A stretch of DNA of 64,000 nucleotides, taken from JACQGZ01 sp036004665. Its GTDB lineage: Bacteria; Sysuimicrobiota; Sysuimicrobiia; Sysuimicrobiales; Humicultoraceae. This document shows positions 17,858-26,391 of the stretch, piece after piece. The stretch covers positions 1-64,000 of the forward strand of contig DASYRG010000020.1 of the NCBI GenBank assembly GCA_036004665.1, written 5' to 3'. The position numbers were made by a program, and so were the translations under genes. Each line of letters opens with the position of its first letter. Positions within the stretch are counted from its first letter, which is position 1. The notes below the pieces were generated by a model. It saw only the letters and a list, made by a program, of their open reading frames with translations, did not search any database and was not told the DNA's origin.

Positions 17858-18821
17858 AGGCCGCGGTCTCGTCCGCGCCCACCGGTTCCTCTCGCCGGCC
17901 CCGCAGCGCCACGTCCCAGCGCAGGGCGCGCCGCTGGGGGCGCGGCTGGGTGGCCAGGTGAATGGCCATGTTGGCCATGTGGCGCACCGCCCAGTCGAAG
18001 TAGAAGGGCGTCAGCGAGTAGACGTCCATGTCGGGGGCGGGATTCATGAAGTCGATCGCGTAGGGCACACCGTCGCGCACCGCCCATTCGCAGGTGTTCA
18101 TGTCGTAGCCGAGTGCGCGCACCAGCTTCAGCGAATCATCGACGACGCGTCGGCCCAACTCCGGAGTGAGGTGCTCGTGCTCAACGTGGTATTTGCGCTC
18201 CCGCGGGTCGTACTTGATCGGCAGGACTTCCTCCTGACCCAGGCAGAGGCAGCGCACGTAGTGGTCCCAGTTGATGAACTCCTGCAGGATCATCGTGTGC
18301 AACCCCGAGTGGTTGTAGTGATAGAAGAGTTCATCGATAGTGTGGCAGATGAAGACGTCCTTCCAGCCGCCGCCGTAGGCGTCCTTGAGCACACAGGGCA
18401 TGCCGACGTAGTCGAGAATCGACGCCCAGTCCAGCGGGTAATTGAGGTTGCGCAGGGACTCCTCGTGGACGATGCCGGGGACGTAGTCCTTGTTCGGCAA
18501 GGCGATGGTCTTGGGGCTGGCGACGCCGAGGGCGGTCGCCAGCGAGGCCCCGAAGAACTTGTCGTCCGCCGACCACATGAAGGGGTTGTTGACGACGGTA
18601 GCGCCGTGCAGCGCAGCGTATTTCAGGTAGGAGCGGTAGTAGGGGACTTCGTGGGAAATGCGGTCGATCACGACGGCGTAGGGAAAGGGCTCGTCCATTC
18701 GCGTGCCGCCGATCTTGACGTACTCGGCGACCACCCCGGCCCCTCGGCGATTGACCTCTTCGATGAAGGCCGGGGGAAAGGACCATTCCCGCCCCACGAG
18801 CAGGCCCACGCGCAGCATCAT
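17823..18821 (-). CDS. RimK-like ATP-grasp ligase
   Basis: 332 residues. N-terminal pre-ATP-grasp domain (MLRVGLLVGREWSFPPAF), then the ATP-grasp fold: PCVLKDAYGGGWKDVF (about 138-153, ATP lysine and glycine loop), MILQEFINWDHYVRCL (about 175-190) and the metal-binding strand VPYAIDFMNPAPDMD (about 258-272). The basic, low-complexity C-terminal 40 residues are poorly conserved in appearance. Enzymes of this fold ligate amino acids to peptides or small acids. Second gene of the ligase cluster; starts 24 bases after the esterase stop and overlaps the next ligase gene by 35 bases. Confidence 0.88.
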   Translation of the reverse strand: MMLRVGLLVGREWSFPPAFIEEVNRRGAGVVAEYVKIGGTRMDEPFPYAVVIDRISHEVPYYRSYLKYAALHGATVVNNPFMWSADDKFFGASLATALGVASPKTIALPNKDYVPGIVHEESLRNLNYPLDWASILDYVGMPCVLKDAYGGGWKDVFICHTIDELFYHYNHSGLHTMILQEFINWDHYVRCLCLGQEEVLPIKYDPRERKYHVEHEHLTPELGRRVVDDSLKLVRALGYDMNTCEWAVRDGVPYAIDFMNPAPDMDVYSLTPFYFDWAVRHMANMAIHLATQPRPQRRALRWDVALRGRREEPVGADETAAYAPPRRDPDLS

Positions 18822-18845
18822 GGTTCTCCTCTCCCGAGCACTTTC

Positions 18846-19565
18846 TCAGTCATGGCCGCCGATGTAGAGCGGCAGCATCTGCTGCCAGATCGGCCAGTCG
18901 TGTGCGAACCCGTCCCAGACGCGCAGCGCGTGCCAGATGTCCTTGCTCCAGAGCACACTGGAAAGGTGCTTGTTGTTCTCCAGCGCTGAATCGTCCTGGC
19001 CGATGGCGATGATCACGTCGATGTGCCGCAGGGCTTCCAGGCGCGCCGGCTCAGATTCGTTGGCGAGGAAGTCGGGCGGGTTGTTGAAGTAGACGGTGTC
19101 ATCGGAGTAGCCGCCGGTCCAGCGCTTGACGTCGTAGTAGCCGCTCATGCCGATCGTGCGTCCGACCAAATGAGGGTAGCGAAAGGCGAAGTTCACCGCG
19201 TGGTAGGCGCCGAAACTGGCCCCCGTGGTGATGATGAAGGGGTTGGAGTTCCGCTCGGCGGTAAAGGGCAGGACTTCGGTGAGCAGGTAGCGATCATACT
19301 GCAGGTGGCGCAGGGCGCGCTGGGCGGGCGGGATCTGTCTGTTGTACCAGGATTCGGCGTCCACGCTGTCCACGCAGATCATCTGGATCCAGCCCTTCTC
19401 CAGGTGCTCCCCCATGGCGGACATCATCCCGCGGTCTTCCCAGTCGAAGAACCGGCCCTGGGAGGTGGGGAAGACCAGCACCCGCGCGCCCCCGTGGCCG
19501 AAGATGAGCAGCTCCATGTCCCGCCCCAGCGACAGGCTGGACCATCGATGATACTGCCGTTCCAC
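18846..19565 (-). CDS. Esterase-superfamily alpha/beta hydrolase (COG4947-like)
   Basis: 239 residues. Nucleophile elbow GASFGAY (about 113-119, GxSxG), acid residue in IGQDDSALENN (about 190) and catalytic His in FAHDWPIWQQ (about 222). The conserved N-terminus MERQYHRWSSLSLGRDMEL and VFPTSQGRFFDWEDRGM match the esterase family that recurs next to ATP-grasp/YbdK genes. No signal peptide, so it is cytoplasmic. As first gene of the operon it may hydrolyse or transfer an ester or peptide intermediate or product. It is divergent from the MBL hydrolase gene at 19689. Confidence 0.85.
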   Translation of the reverse strand: MERQYHRWSSLSLGRDMELLIFGHGGARVLVFPTSQGRFFDWEDRGMMSAMGEHLEKGWIQMICVDSVDAESWYNRQIPPAQRALRHLQYDRYLLTEVLPFTAERNSNPFIITTGASFGAYHAVNFAFRYPHLVGRTIGMSGYYDVKRWTGGYSDDTVYFNNPPDFLANESEPARLEALRHIDVIIAIGQDDSALENNKHLSSVLWSKDIWHALRVWDGFAHDWPIWQQMLPLYIGGHD

Positions 19566-19688
19566 AGCCCCTCACCTCAACCACGCGCCCGCCATGACCC
19601 TGAATGGATGGAGGAGGGTTCGCCCGCCCGGAATGGCTTTCCTTTGGAATTCCTCGCCGCTGGCGCGGCCCGTGGTATCGTGGATCGG

Positions 19689-20618
19689 ATGGCCCGCATC
19701 GAGCGGCTGGCGGATGACCTGGTCGCAATCGACGCCCACTACAACCAGACCGAAGGTGCGATCAGCGTCTACCTGCTGCTGGGAGCGCGGCCCGCCCTGG
19801 TCGAGACCGGTCCGGCCTCTACCGTGGAGACCGTCCTAGACGGTATTCGGGAGGCAGGGCTCGACCCCATGGATCTGCGCGCCGCGGCCGTCACCCACAT
19901 CCACCTCGATCACTCCGGCGCCGCCGGGACGCTCGCCGCCCTCAACCCCAACCTCGAAATCTACGTCCACCCCATCGGCGCGCCCCATCTGATCGACCCC
20001 GCGCGCCTCATCGCCAGTGCGCGGCGCCTCTACGGCCCCGCGTTGGACACCCTTCTCGGTGAACCCCAGCCGATCGCGAGTCTCCGCGTGCACGTGCTCC
20101 GAGACGGCGAGCAGGTGGAGCTCGGGTCCCGCACCCTCACCGCCTTCTCGACTCCGGGGCATGCCACCCACCACCATGTGTTTCTCGATCCACGCAGCGC
20201 GGATCTGTTCACAGGGGATGCCGCCGGGGTGGCGCTCGCCGGGTCGCGCTACGTCAGCCCGCCCACGCCTCCGCCCGAACTGGACTTCGCCGCCTGGCGG
20301 CAGACGCTCGGCAGGCTCCGCGACCTCAGGCCCCGGCGGCTGTTGCTGACGCACTTCGGGCCACAGACGTGGGTCGAGCAGTTGCTCACCGACCTGCAGG
20401 CCCGCCTGGATATCCGGGAACGACTCGCCCTGGAGGCGGCGACGGCGGGGTGGGATGAAGCGACCCTCACCGAGCGCCTCAAAGCGCTGACGGAGCAGGA
20501 GATCGCCGAGGCCGCGCCCGGGGAAGAGCGCCGCTACGAGGTGATGACGCCACTGCGCAACAACGTGCTCGGACTGCTCCGCTACGCGGCCCGCCTCCCT
20601 CGCAGGGTGGGCCGCTAG
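19689..20618 (+). CDS. MBL-fold metallo-hydrolase
   Basis: 309 residues from the ATG at 19689; the frame is open much further upstream but that part lies over the opposite-strand esterase gene. Metal motif THIHLDHSG (HxHxDH) at about 73-81, further ligands in FSTPGHATHHHVF (about 155) and GDAAGVAL (about 175), and the late His in LLLTHFGPQTW (about 235). This subgroup of glyoxalase II-like MBL enzymes is uncharacterised. It is transcribed away from the ligase cluster across a 123-base gap, so a shared control region is possible. It converges with the DHDPS-family gene. Confidence 0.88.
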   Translation: MARIERLADDLVAIDAHYNQTEGAISVYLLLGARPALVETGPASTVETVLDGIREAGLDPMDLRAAAVTHIHLDHSGAAGTLAALNPNLEIYVHPIGAPHLIDPARLIASARRLYGPALDTLLGEPQPIASLRVHVLRDGEQVELGSRTLTAFSTPGHATHHHVFLDPRSADLFTGDAAGVALAGSRYVSPPTPPPELDFAAWRQTLGRLRDLRPRRLLLTHFGPQTWVEQLLTDLQARLDIRERLALEAATAGWDEATLTERLKALTEQEIAEAAPGEERRYEVMTPLRNNVLGLLRYAARLPRRVGR

Positions 20619-21811
20619 AGCATCCCCATCCGCTCGAGCAACCCGCGCAAACGCGTGCGGGCCTCCTCACCGAGTGGTTGCGCGGGGAGGCGCACCGTGG
20701 GGGCCTCGATCCATCCCGCCATGGCCATGGCCTCTTTCACGACCACGAAGAGCGGCGCGCCGAACTCATAGAGAGACGGGAACTCCAGGCGAGCCTGCAT
20801 CATCTCCGCGGCCCCCTCGACGTCCCCGCGGCGGACCGCATCGTACACCGCCACCGTCGCCGCGGGGGCCAGGTTCGCCATCCCCGGCACGGAGCCGTCA
20901 CCGCCGATCAGCAGCGTGTTGATCAGGTGGTATTCGTAGCCGCAGTGCACCGTGAAATCCGGCCGCTTTGGCCGCACCGCCGCCAGCACCTGCTGGATGT
21001 GGCCGATGCTGTCGATCGTCTCTTTGATTCCGGCGATGGTGGGGTGGGCTTCGGCCAGCCGGGCGATCAGCGGCGCGGGGAAGTTCCTCCCCGAGACCGC
21101 CGGGAAATTGTAAATGATGAGGGGGAGATCGACCGCGCTGGCGATGGCCGCGTAGTGCGCCTCCACCGCGGCGTCGGAGAGCGTCCAGTAGTAGGGGACG
21201 ATCACCACCACGCCCGACGCCCCGATCTCCTGCGCGTGCCGGGCATGGGCGGTCGCCTCGTCCGTGCTCGTGGAGCCGCAGCCGATAAGGACAGGGACGC
21301 GCCCCTGCGCCGCTTCCACGACCAGTTCGGCCACGCGCCGGCGTTCCTGGGGCAGGAGGTGCATTACCTCTCCGGTGGTGCCCAGCGCGAAGAGACCGTG
21401 CACACCTCCTTCCAGCAGCCGGTCCACGTGGCGGCGCATCGCCGCCTCGTCCAGGGAACCGTCCCGATTGAAGAGCGTGACGAGCGGCGGCAGGATCCCG
21501 GCGAACCGCCGCACTCCCTGTCGTGGCGCTTCCGACTGCATCGTCGACGTCATGCCATCCTCCCGTACCGACGCCAGATAGGCGTCCACGATCCCGCGCG
21601 CCTCGACCTCATCCTCCGGCGCGACCAGCACGTCGCCCCAGATCCCCCAGGCCCGCGCGACAACTTCTCCGTACCCGGGGAGCTGACGGGAGCGCAGCCA
21701 GGCGCGCACCCCCGTCGACCGCAGCGCCTGCTCCACCGCGAGCGCTTCCACTTCTGTGGCCGCCTGGTGCACCCGGACCACGTCCGCCGGCTCAGCCAGC
21801 CAGCGCATCAC
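20615..21811 (-). CDS. DUF2007 domain fused in frame to a dihydrodipicolinate synthase-family aldolase
   Basis: 398 residues. Residues 1-80 form a DUF2007-type domain (VRVHQAATEVEALAVEQALR ... VLVAPEDEVEARGIVDAYLA). From about residue 87 the chain is a DapA/NanA-family TIM barrel: GTTGEVMHL (about 143-151), Tyr in LIIYNFPAVSG (about 225) and the Schiff-base Lys in AGIKETIDS (about 250). A second ATG at 21553 (MTSTMQSE) has its own GGGAGG site, so the aldolase may also be made alone (289-residue form, 20615-21553). No stop separates the two parts. DapA itself, or a KDG/hydroxyproline-type aldolase, are both possible. Overlaps rsmI by 4 bases. Confidence 0.87.
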   Translation of the reverse strand: MMRWLAEPADVVRVHQAATEVEALAVEQALRSTGVRAWLRSRQLPGYGEVVARAWGIWGDVLVAPEDEVEARGIVDAYLASVREDGMTSTMQSEAPRQGVRRFAGILPPLVTLFNRDGSLDEAAMRRHVDRLLEGGVHGLFALGTTGEVMHLLPQERRRVAELVVEAAQGRVPVLIGCGSTSTDEATAHARHAQEIGASGVVVIVPYYWTLSDAAVEAHYAAIASAVDLPLIIYNFPAVSGRNFPAPLIARLAEAHPTIAGIKETIDSIGHIQQVLAAVRPKRPDFTVHCGYEYHLINTLLIGGDGSVPGMANLAPAATVAVYDAVRRGDVEGAAEMMQARLEFPSLYEFGAPLFVVVKEAMAMAGWIEAPTVRLPAQPLGEEARTRLRGLLERMGML

Positions 21812-22653
21812 CGGCGTTTCCCTTCGGTCGCCATGCGGTAGGCCTCGCGCCTGGGGATGCCGTACGCCTCGGAGAGCGAACGCGCGGCGTCACGGCGGGA
21901 CATCCCGGCGCCGAGGAGCCGTCGGAGGTGCGCATCGAGGTCGGCTGTGCCCTCGCGAGAGTTCCGCGTGCCGGTCCTGGCTTCGGCGCTTCCCTCGACG
22001 ACCAGCGTGATCTCTCCCCTCAGCGGCCCCCCCGCCACCATAGCCGCCAGCTGATCGGCACGCCCGCGCCGCACCTCCTCGTGCAGCTTCGTCGCCTCGC
22101 GCACGAGAGCCACACGCCGCGGCCCCAGGATGGCCAGCACGTCTTCGAGCGTCTCGGCAATCCGGTGCGGCCCTTCGAACAGCACGAGCGTCGCCGTGAG
22201 CGCGGCCACCTCTTCCAGCGCCCGCCGTCGCGCGGCGCGCGTCCGCGGCAGGAACCCTAGAAAGAGGAAGCGGTCCGAGGGCAATCCGGACACGCTGAGG
22301 GCCGCCGTCACCGCGCTCGGCCCGGGGACCGGCACGACCGGCACGCCCGCCTCGAGCGCCTGCGCGACGAGGTGAAACCCGGGATCGGAGACCGTCGGCA
22401 TCCCGGCGTCGGTGACCAGCGCCACATCCTCGCCATCGGTGAGGCGCCGCACCAGCTCGCCGGCGCGCCGCCGCTCATTGTGCTCATGATAGGAGATGAG
22501 CGGGGTGGAAATCCCGTGCCGCTCCAAGAGGACGCGGGTCCGCCGCGTATCCTCGCAGGCAATGACATCCACCTCGCCGAGAATACGCACGGCGCGGAGG
22601 GTCATGTCTTCCAGGTTGCCAATGGGCGTCCCGACGACGTAGAGCGTACCCAT
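21808..22653 (-). CDS. rsmI: 16S rRNA (cytidine(1402)-2'-O)-methyltransferase
   Basis: 281 residues. The tetrapyrrole-methylase-like fold starts LYVVGTPIGNLEDMTLRA, followed by ACEDTRRTRVLLERHGI and ISYHEHNE (about 54-61), then DAGMPTVSDPG (about 82-92) and PVPGPSAVTAALSVSGLP, all diagnostic for RsmI. The C-terminal helical extension (LGAGMSRRDAARSLSEAYG) is also normal. It modifies the 3'-end decoding region of 16S rRNA together with RsmH. Start GTACGGTC region upstream is short; 4-base overlap with the downstream fusion gene. Confidence 0.97.
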   Translation of the reverse strand: MGTLYVVGTPIGNLEDMTLRAVRILGEVDVIACEDTRRTRVLLERHGISTPLISYHEHNERRRAGELVRRLTDGEDVALVTDAGMPTVSDPGFHLVAQALEAGVPVVPVPGPSAVTAALSVSGLPSDRFLFLGFLPRTRAARRRALEEVAALTATLVLFEGPHRIAETLEDVLAILGPRRVALVREATKLHEEVRRGRADQLAAMVAGGPLRGEITLVVEGSAEARTGTRNSREGTADLDAHLRRLLGAGMSRRDAARSLSEAYGIPRREAYRMATEGKRR

Positions 22654-22719
22654 CAGCCGAATTGTACGGTCGCTGATTTCAGAGGGTCAAACGCCCAATG
22701 GGTGGGCACCTGGCTGAGT

Positions 22720-23265
22720 CTAGGCGTCCGGGCGGCGACCGCTCCTCGCACCCGTCTGCGGGTACGACCCGGCCGGCCTGGGCAAGGGCACGCCCCGCCC
22801 TGGCCTGCGCCTTCCCCGGTGACGGACGAGATAGGCGATGACCTTGCGGACGTTTCGTTGCATCGACTCTGGGGTCTTCAACCAGTTGAGATAGAGAAGG
22901 ATGTCCCGGCGGTACGAAGGCGTCGCGGCGGCGAAGGCACGGGCCGCTGTTCTGTTCCGACGCAGCGCCGCGGTGAGCTCCGGCGGGATGGAAGCCTTAC
23001 GGCGCGCCGTGTCCACTTCCAGGGTCACGCGTACCCGATCGCCTACGCCGACGCCAGCCTCCGTCCGCATCTCCGTATTCAGGTAGAGGCGGTGCCGGCC
23101 CCCTCCGACCGGTACCAGCGTCGCGCGGATGGGGGAATGGTTCAGGGCCCCTTTCACCGGCACGTACCCGCGCCGCGCGAAGGCGCGGCTGACGCGCGGG
23201 GGGACGGCGACGCAGGGATTGATGCCGATCTTGACGATCGTCGCCGCAAACGCGTGGCGCGCCAC
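22720..23265 (-). CDS. DUF1905/YdeI-like protein
   Basis: 181 residues from a GTG at 23265, one base after the stop of the dioxygenase gene; the open frame continues upstream only over that gene. N-terminal DUF1905 beta barrel (FAATIVKIGINPCVAVP ... VGGGRHRLYLNTEMRTEAG, VGVGDRVRVTLEVDT), followed by a YdeI/OmpD-associated helical tail (AARAFAAATPSYRRDILLYL, TPESMQRNVRKVIAYL). The ending is Arg/Pro-rich. The family is linked by annotation to bacteriocin protection but its molecular role is not known. Translational coupling to the dioxygenase is probable. Confidence 0.82.
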   Translation of the reverse strand: MARHAFAATIVKIGINPCVAVPPRVSRAFARRGYVPVKGALNHSPIRATLVPVGGGRHRLYLNTEMRTEAGVGVGDRVRVTLEVDTARRKASIPPELTAALRRNRTAARAFAAATPSYRRDILLYLNWLKTPESMQRNVRKVIAYLVRHRGRRRPGRGVPLPRPAGSYPQTGARSGRRPDA

Positions 23266-23266
23266 G

Positions 23267-24259
23267 TCAGCGCACCGGTCGGCCCTCACCGACGACGCGC
23301 GCGAGCCGCAGCGGAGGCAGGGCGGCTTCGATCCCCGGCCGTTCCGGTTCGAGCCAGGGAGGCAGCACCAGGCGCTCGCCCAGTCGCTCCGGAGCCTCAT
23401 CCGCCGTGAAGCCGGGACCGTCCGTGGCGATCTCGAAGAGCACGCCGCCGGGCTCGCGGAAATAGATCGAATGGAACCAGAAGCGGTCGATGACCGGGGT
23501 GATCTCGACGCCGCCGGTCGCGATCTGGTCACGCCACGCGCGTTGTTCGTGGTCGTCGGGCGTGCGCCAGGCGACGTGATGGACGGTACCGGCGGCCACG
23601 CGGCCACGCCGCTCGCCGGGCTGGGGCAGGAGGTCGAGAATCGCTCCCGAGGTACCGGGACCGGTGCCAAACCGCATCAGCCCGCTGGCCTCGTCCACAA
23701 GGCGAAACTGGAGCACGCTGGTGAGAAACGCCGCGGTGGGATCGACTCCGGCCTCCTGCAGCGTGATCCCGTGGAGGCCGCGGATGGCAACGTCGACGGG
23801 GACGGGACCGTCGAGCCACGGAGACCACATCTCCCGCTCGGCCGTGCCCGCACCCGCGACCAGTGCGAGACGCAGCCCGTCGGGATCGGAGAAGGCGATC
23901 GCCTCTTCCCCAAACGGTCCGGCGGCTCTGTCGGCGTCCACCCCCGCGCGTGCAAGACGGCTGGTCCAGAAATCGACCGCCTCTTCGGGGATGGCGAAGG
24001 CGACCGTGATCGCCTGTCCGTTTCCTCGGACCCCGCCGAGCCCGTGCGGATACGGAAAGAAGGTGAGGTCGGTGCCCGGAGATCCGCGGGCGTCCGCATA
24101 GAAAAGATGGTAGGTCCCCGGGTCGTCCTGGTTGACGCTCCGTTTCACCAGCCGCAGCCCGAGCGTCCCGACATAGAACTCCGCGTTGCGCTGTGGATCT
24201 CCCGCAATGGCGGTGACGTGGTGGATGCCTGAGAGCGCTCTGACCGTCTGGTCCGGCAT
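23267..24259 (-). CDS. Ring-cleaving (VOC-family) dioxygenase, PcpA/MhqO-like
   Basis: 330 residues from the ATG at 24259, which has a GAGGAGGAGA ribosome site; the open frame extends upstream without support. Two tandem vicinal-oxygen-chelate modules: LSGIHHVTAIAGDPQRNAEF at the start (first metal His), AGTVHHVAWRTPDDHEQ (about 215, second His) and GGVLFEIATDGPGFT (about 265, Glu). This pattern fits Fe(II) extradiol dioxygenases of hydroquinone type (PcpA, LinE, MhqO) that open quinol rings, often for quinone stress. It forms a two-gene unit with the DUF1905 gene and is divergent from an MFS exporter. Confidence 0.88.
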   Translation of the reverse strand: MPDQTVRALSGIHHVTAIAGDPQRNAEFYVGTLGLRLVKRSVNQDDPGTYHLFYADARGSPGTDLTFFPYPHGLGGVRGNGQAITVAFAIPEEAVDFWTSRLARAGVDADRAAGPFGEEAIAFSDPDGLRLALVAGAGTAEREMWSPWLDGPVPVDVAIRGLHGITLQEAGVDPTAAFLTSVLQFRLVDEASGLMRFGTGPGTSGAILDLLPQPGERRGRVAAGTVHHVAWRTPDDHEQRAWRDQIATGGVEITPVIDRFWFHSIYFREPGGVLFEIATDGPGFTADEAPERLGERLVLPPWLEPERPGIEAALPPLRLARVVGEGRPVR

Positions 24260-24390
24260 CGTCTCTCCTCCTCGAGTCCTCGCTCTCCACTCTACCTGGC
24301 GCGGCTCACGAGCGCAGGTCCTTTCGCGGGAGGGCCGTGCGGGCCATCGCCCGAAGTCAGGACGGGACACACCTGTCCTTCCGAGCCCTC

Positions 24391-25632
24391 ATGACGACGA
24401 CCACGCAGCAGGCCCGCAGAATCACCCAGACGCTCTTCGTCGGCCAGAGTCTCAGCGGAGCCGCCACCGTCGCCATGTTCCCGATCTTCTCGATTCTCGG
24501 CGCCCGCCTCAGCGGCCGCGACGCGCTCGCGGGCGTTCCGTCCATGGCCTACTTGCTGGGGTCCGCCTTCGCGGCATTTGGCTGGGGAATCCTGATGGAC
24601 CGCTGGGGGCGGCGGATGACGCTGGCGCTGGGAATGCTCATCGGCGCGGGCGGGGGAGCCGTGGCCGGCGCCGCGGCGCTTGCAGGTTCGTTCCCCGCGT
24701 TTCTCCTCGGAGGGATCCTCATCGGAGTGGCCGTCGCGGCGGCCGCGCTCTCGCGCTTTGTGGCCGCGGAGGTCCATCACCCGGGCCAGCGCGGGCGGGC
24801 CATCTCTACCGTCGTGCTGGCTGGGACCGTCGGCGCTATCGCCGGGCCTTTGCTCGCCGGACCGATGGGCGCGCTGGCCCGCCGCGCAGGACTGGACGAA
24901 CTGGCAGGCCCCTTTGGGGCGACTGTGGCCCTCTTTGGCCTGGGGGCGCTCGCGATCTTGCTCTGGCTGCGTCCCGAACCGAAGGAACTGGCCGCTGCCA
25001 TCGGCCGCCAGACGGCTGGGGTGACGACGGCTCCCCCTGCCCGCTCCATCCGTGAGATTCTCAGTGGCCGCCCCGCGCTCGTGGCCGTCCTGGCGATGGT
25101 CCTCAGTCAGCTAGTCATGGCCATGCTGATGGTCATCACGCCGCTGCACATGCGACGGCACGAGCATGCGCTGACGACGATCTCCTATGTGATCTCCGTC
25201 CACGTCGTGGGCATGTATGCCTTCTCGATCTTCTCGGGGCGCCTGGCCGACCGGTGGGGTCGAGGACCCGTCATCGCCACCGGGTCCGCGGTTCTCGCCG
25301 CGGCGGCCGTGGGCAGCCGGTTCTCGCCGGAGTTCTTTCCCCTGGCCCTCTCCCTCTTTCTCATTGGCCTCGGATGGAACTTCTGCTACGTGGGGGGCTC
25401 ATCGCTGTTGGCCGACCAGCTCTCCCCGGCCGAGCGGGCGCGCACGCAGGGGTTCAACGATCTGCTAATCGGGCTGGCCTCGGCCGCCGGCAGCCTGGGC
25501 AGCGGCATCGTCTTCGCGGCCGTGGGTTTTGGGGCGATGGGGCTGGTGGGCGCCGCCGTGGCGCTCTTCTTGCTCTCGGTTACGGCCTGGTCAGGGGCGG
25601 GGCGGCGCGCCGCGGAGCCCTCGCTGCCGTAG
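24391..25632 (+). CDS. MFS transporter
   Basis: About 413 residues from the ATG at 24391; a GTG at 24337 in the same frame follows GGGAGGG and is an alternative start. Twelve hydrophobic segments can be traced. The MFS loop motif after TM2 reads GILMDRWGRRMTLALG (about 55-70) and its repeat in the second half reads GRLADRWGRGPVIATG (about 285). The central loop around TTAPPARSIREILSGRP separates the halves. Likely an exporter of a small molecule; being divergent from a quinol dioxygenase is compatible with drug or quinone efflux, but the substrate is unknown. Confidence 0.9.
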   Translation: MTTTTQQARRITQTLFVGQSLSGAATVAMFPIFSILGARLSGRDALAGVPSMAYLLGSAFAAFGWGILMDRWGRRMTLALGMLIGAGGGAVAGAAALAGSFPAFLLGGILIGVAVAAAALSRFVAAEVHHPGQRGRAISTVVLAGTVGAIAGPLLAGPMGALARRAGLDELAGPFGATVALFGLGALAILLWLRPEPKELAAAIGRQTAGVTTAPPARSIREILSGRPALVAVLAMVLSQLVMAMLMVITPLHMRRHEHALTTISYVISVHVVGMYAFSIFSGRLADRWGRGPVIATGSAVLAAAAVGSRFSPEFFPLALSLFLIGLGWNFCYVGGSSLLADQLSPAERARTQGFNDLLIGLASAAGSLGSGIVFAAVGFGAMGLVGAAVALFLLSVTAWSGAGRRAAEPSLP

Positions 25633-25637
25633 CTGGG

Positions 25638-26279
25638 CTAGGTCGCCGCCTTCCGTAAGGCGTATCCACCCCACAAGAGCCAGACGATCGTCAGGAGGCC
25701 GGAGAGCAGGAAGATCGGTGAGGCCGCAGGCAGAGGTGTGGCGATCAGCGTCACGACGCCGGTGATCACCGCCACCCAGCCGACCGCCGCGGACAGCGCT
25801 CGGGTCCCGATGATCGCCCACCCCACAAGGAGCAGAGAAACGCCGGTGAAGCCGTTCCCGAAACCAGTCAGCCCGACCCCCACTGCGTCGATGGCCGCGT
25901 AGGCGTGGCTGGCTGCCACCGCGTCGGCAGCTTGCGCCAGCTTGGTACCACCCATCCAGCGGATTACCCCGTCCAGCGCGAAGGCGGCCAATCCGACCAC
26001 GGCAAAGTACAGCTGAGCGGTCGCCCGCGTGGGGGCTCTATCCCGCAGGCGGCTGGCCAAACCCGCTGCGAAGATGATGCCGAGCGCCGAGGTCACCGCG
26101 CCCAGGATGCCGATCCCGGCAATCTGCCCGCTCTTCGCTTTTGTCGCGGCGAGCAGCGCGTCCGGTTTCCCAAGGTCGGCTGGTGGGACCCCGAGCGTGA
26201 AAAAGAACCCGAAGAGCACGATGAGGGCAAGACCGCCTACCAGACCCGCCGTACCAGCGTTGCGTTGAAAGCCATCCAC
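25638..26279 (-). CDS. Hypothetical multi-spanning membrane protein (DUF4386-like)
   Basis: 213 residues with about six hydrophobic segments (about 13-30, 53-73, 90-106, 135-160, 162-180, 188-206), short loops and a basic C-terminus (YALRKAAT). It resembles DUF4386-type proteins in layout, with no catalytic motif. It converges with the MFS gene (5 bases between stops). Function unknown. Confidence 0.65.
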   Translation of the reverse strand: MDGFQRNAGTAGLVGGLALIVLFGFFFTLGVPPADLGKPDALLAATKAKSGQIAGIGILGAVTSALGIIFAAGLASRLRDRAPTRATAQLYFAVVGLAAFALDGVIRWMGGTKLAQAADAVAASHAYAAIDAVGVGLTGFGNGFTGVSLLLVGWAIIGTRALSAAVGWVAVITGVVTLIATPLPAASPIFLLSGLLTIVWLLWGGYALRKAAT

Positions 26280-26391
26280 GGTACAACCCTCCCGCCCGTC
26301 TGCTGCGATCGAGGCTCGCTTCGCCCGAAGGAGTACGGCGTCACGCCGGGACGCTCCTCCAGAGCGTGCTGCCGGCGGAGTGTGCGGCCTC

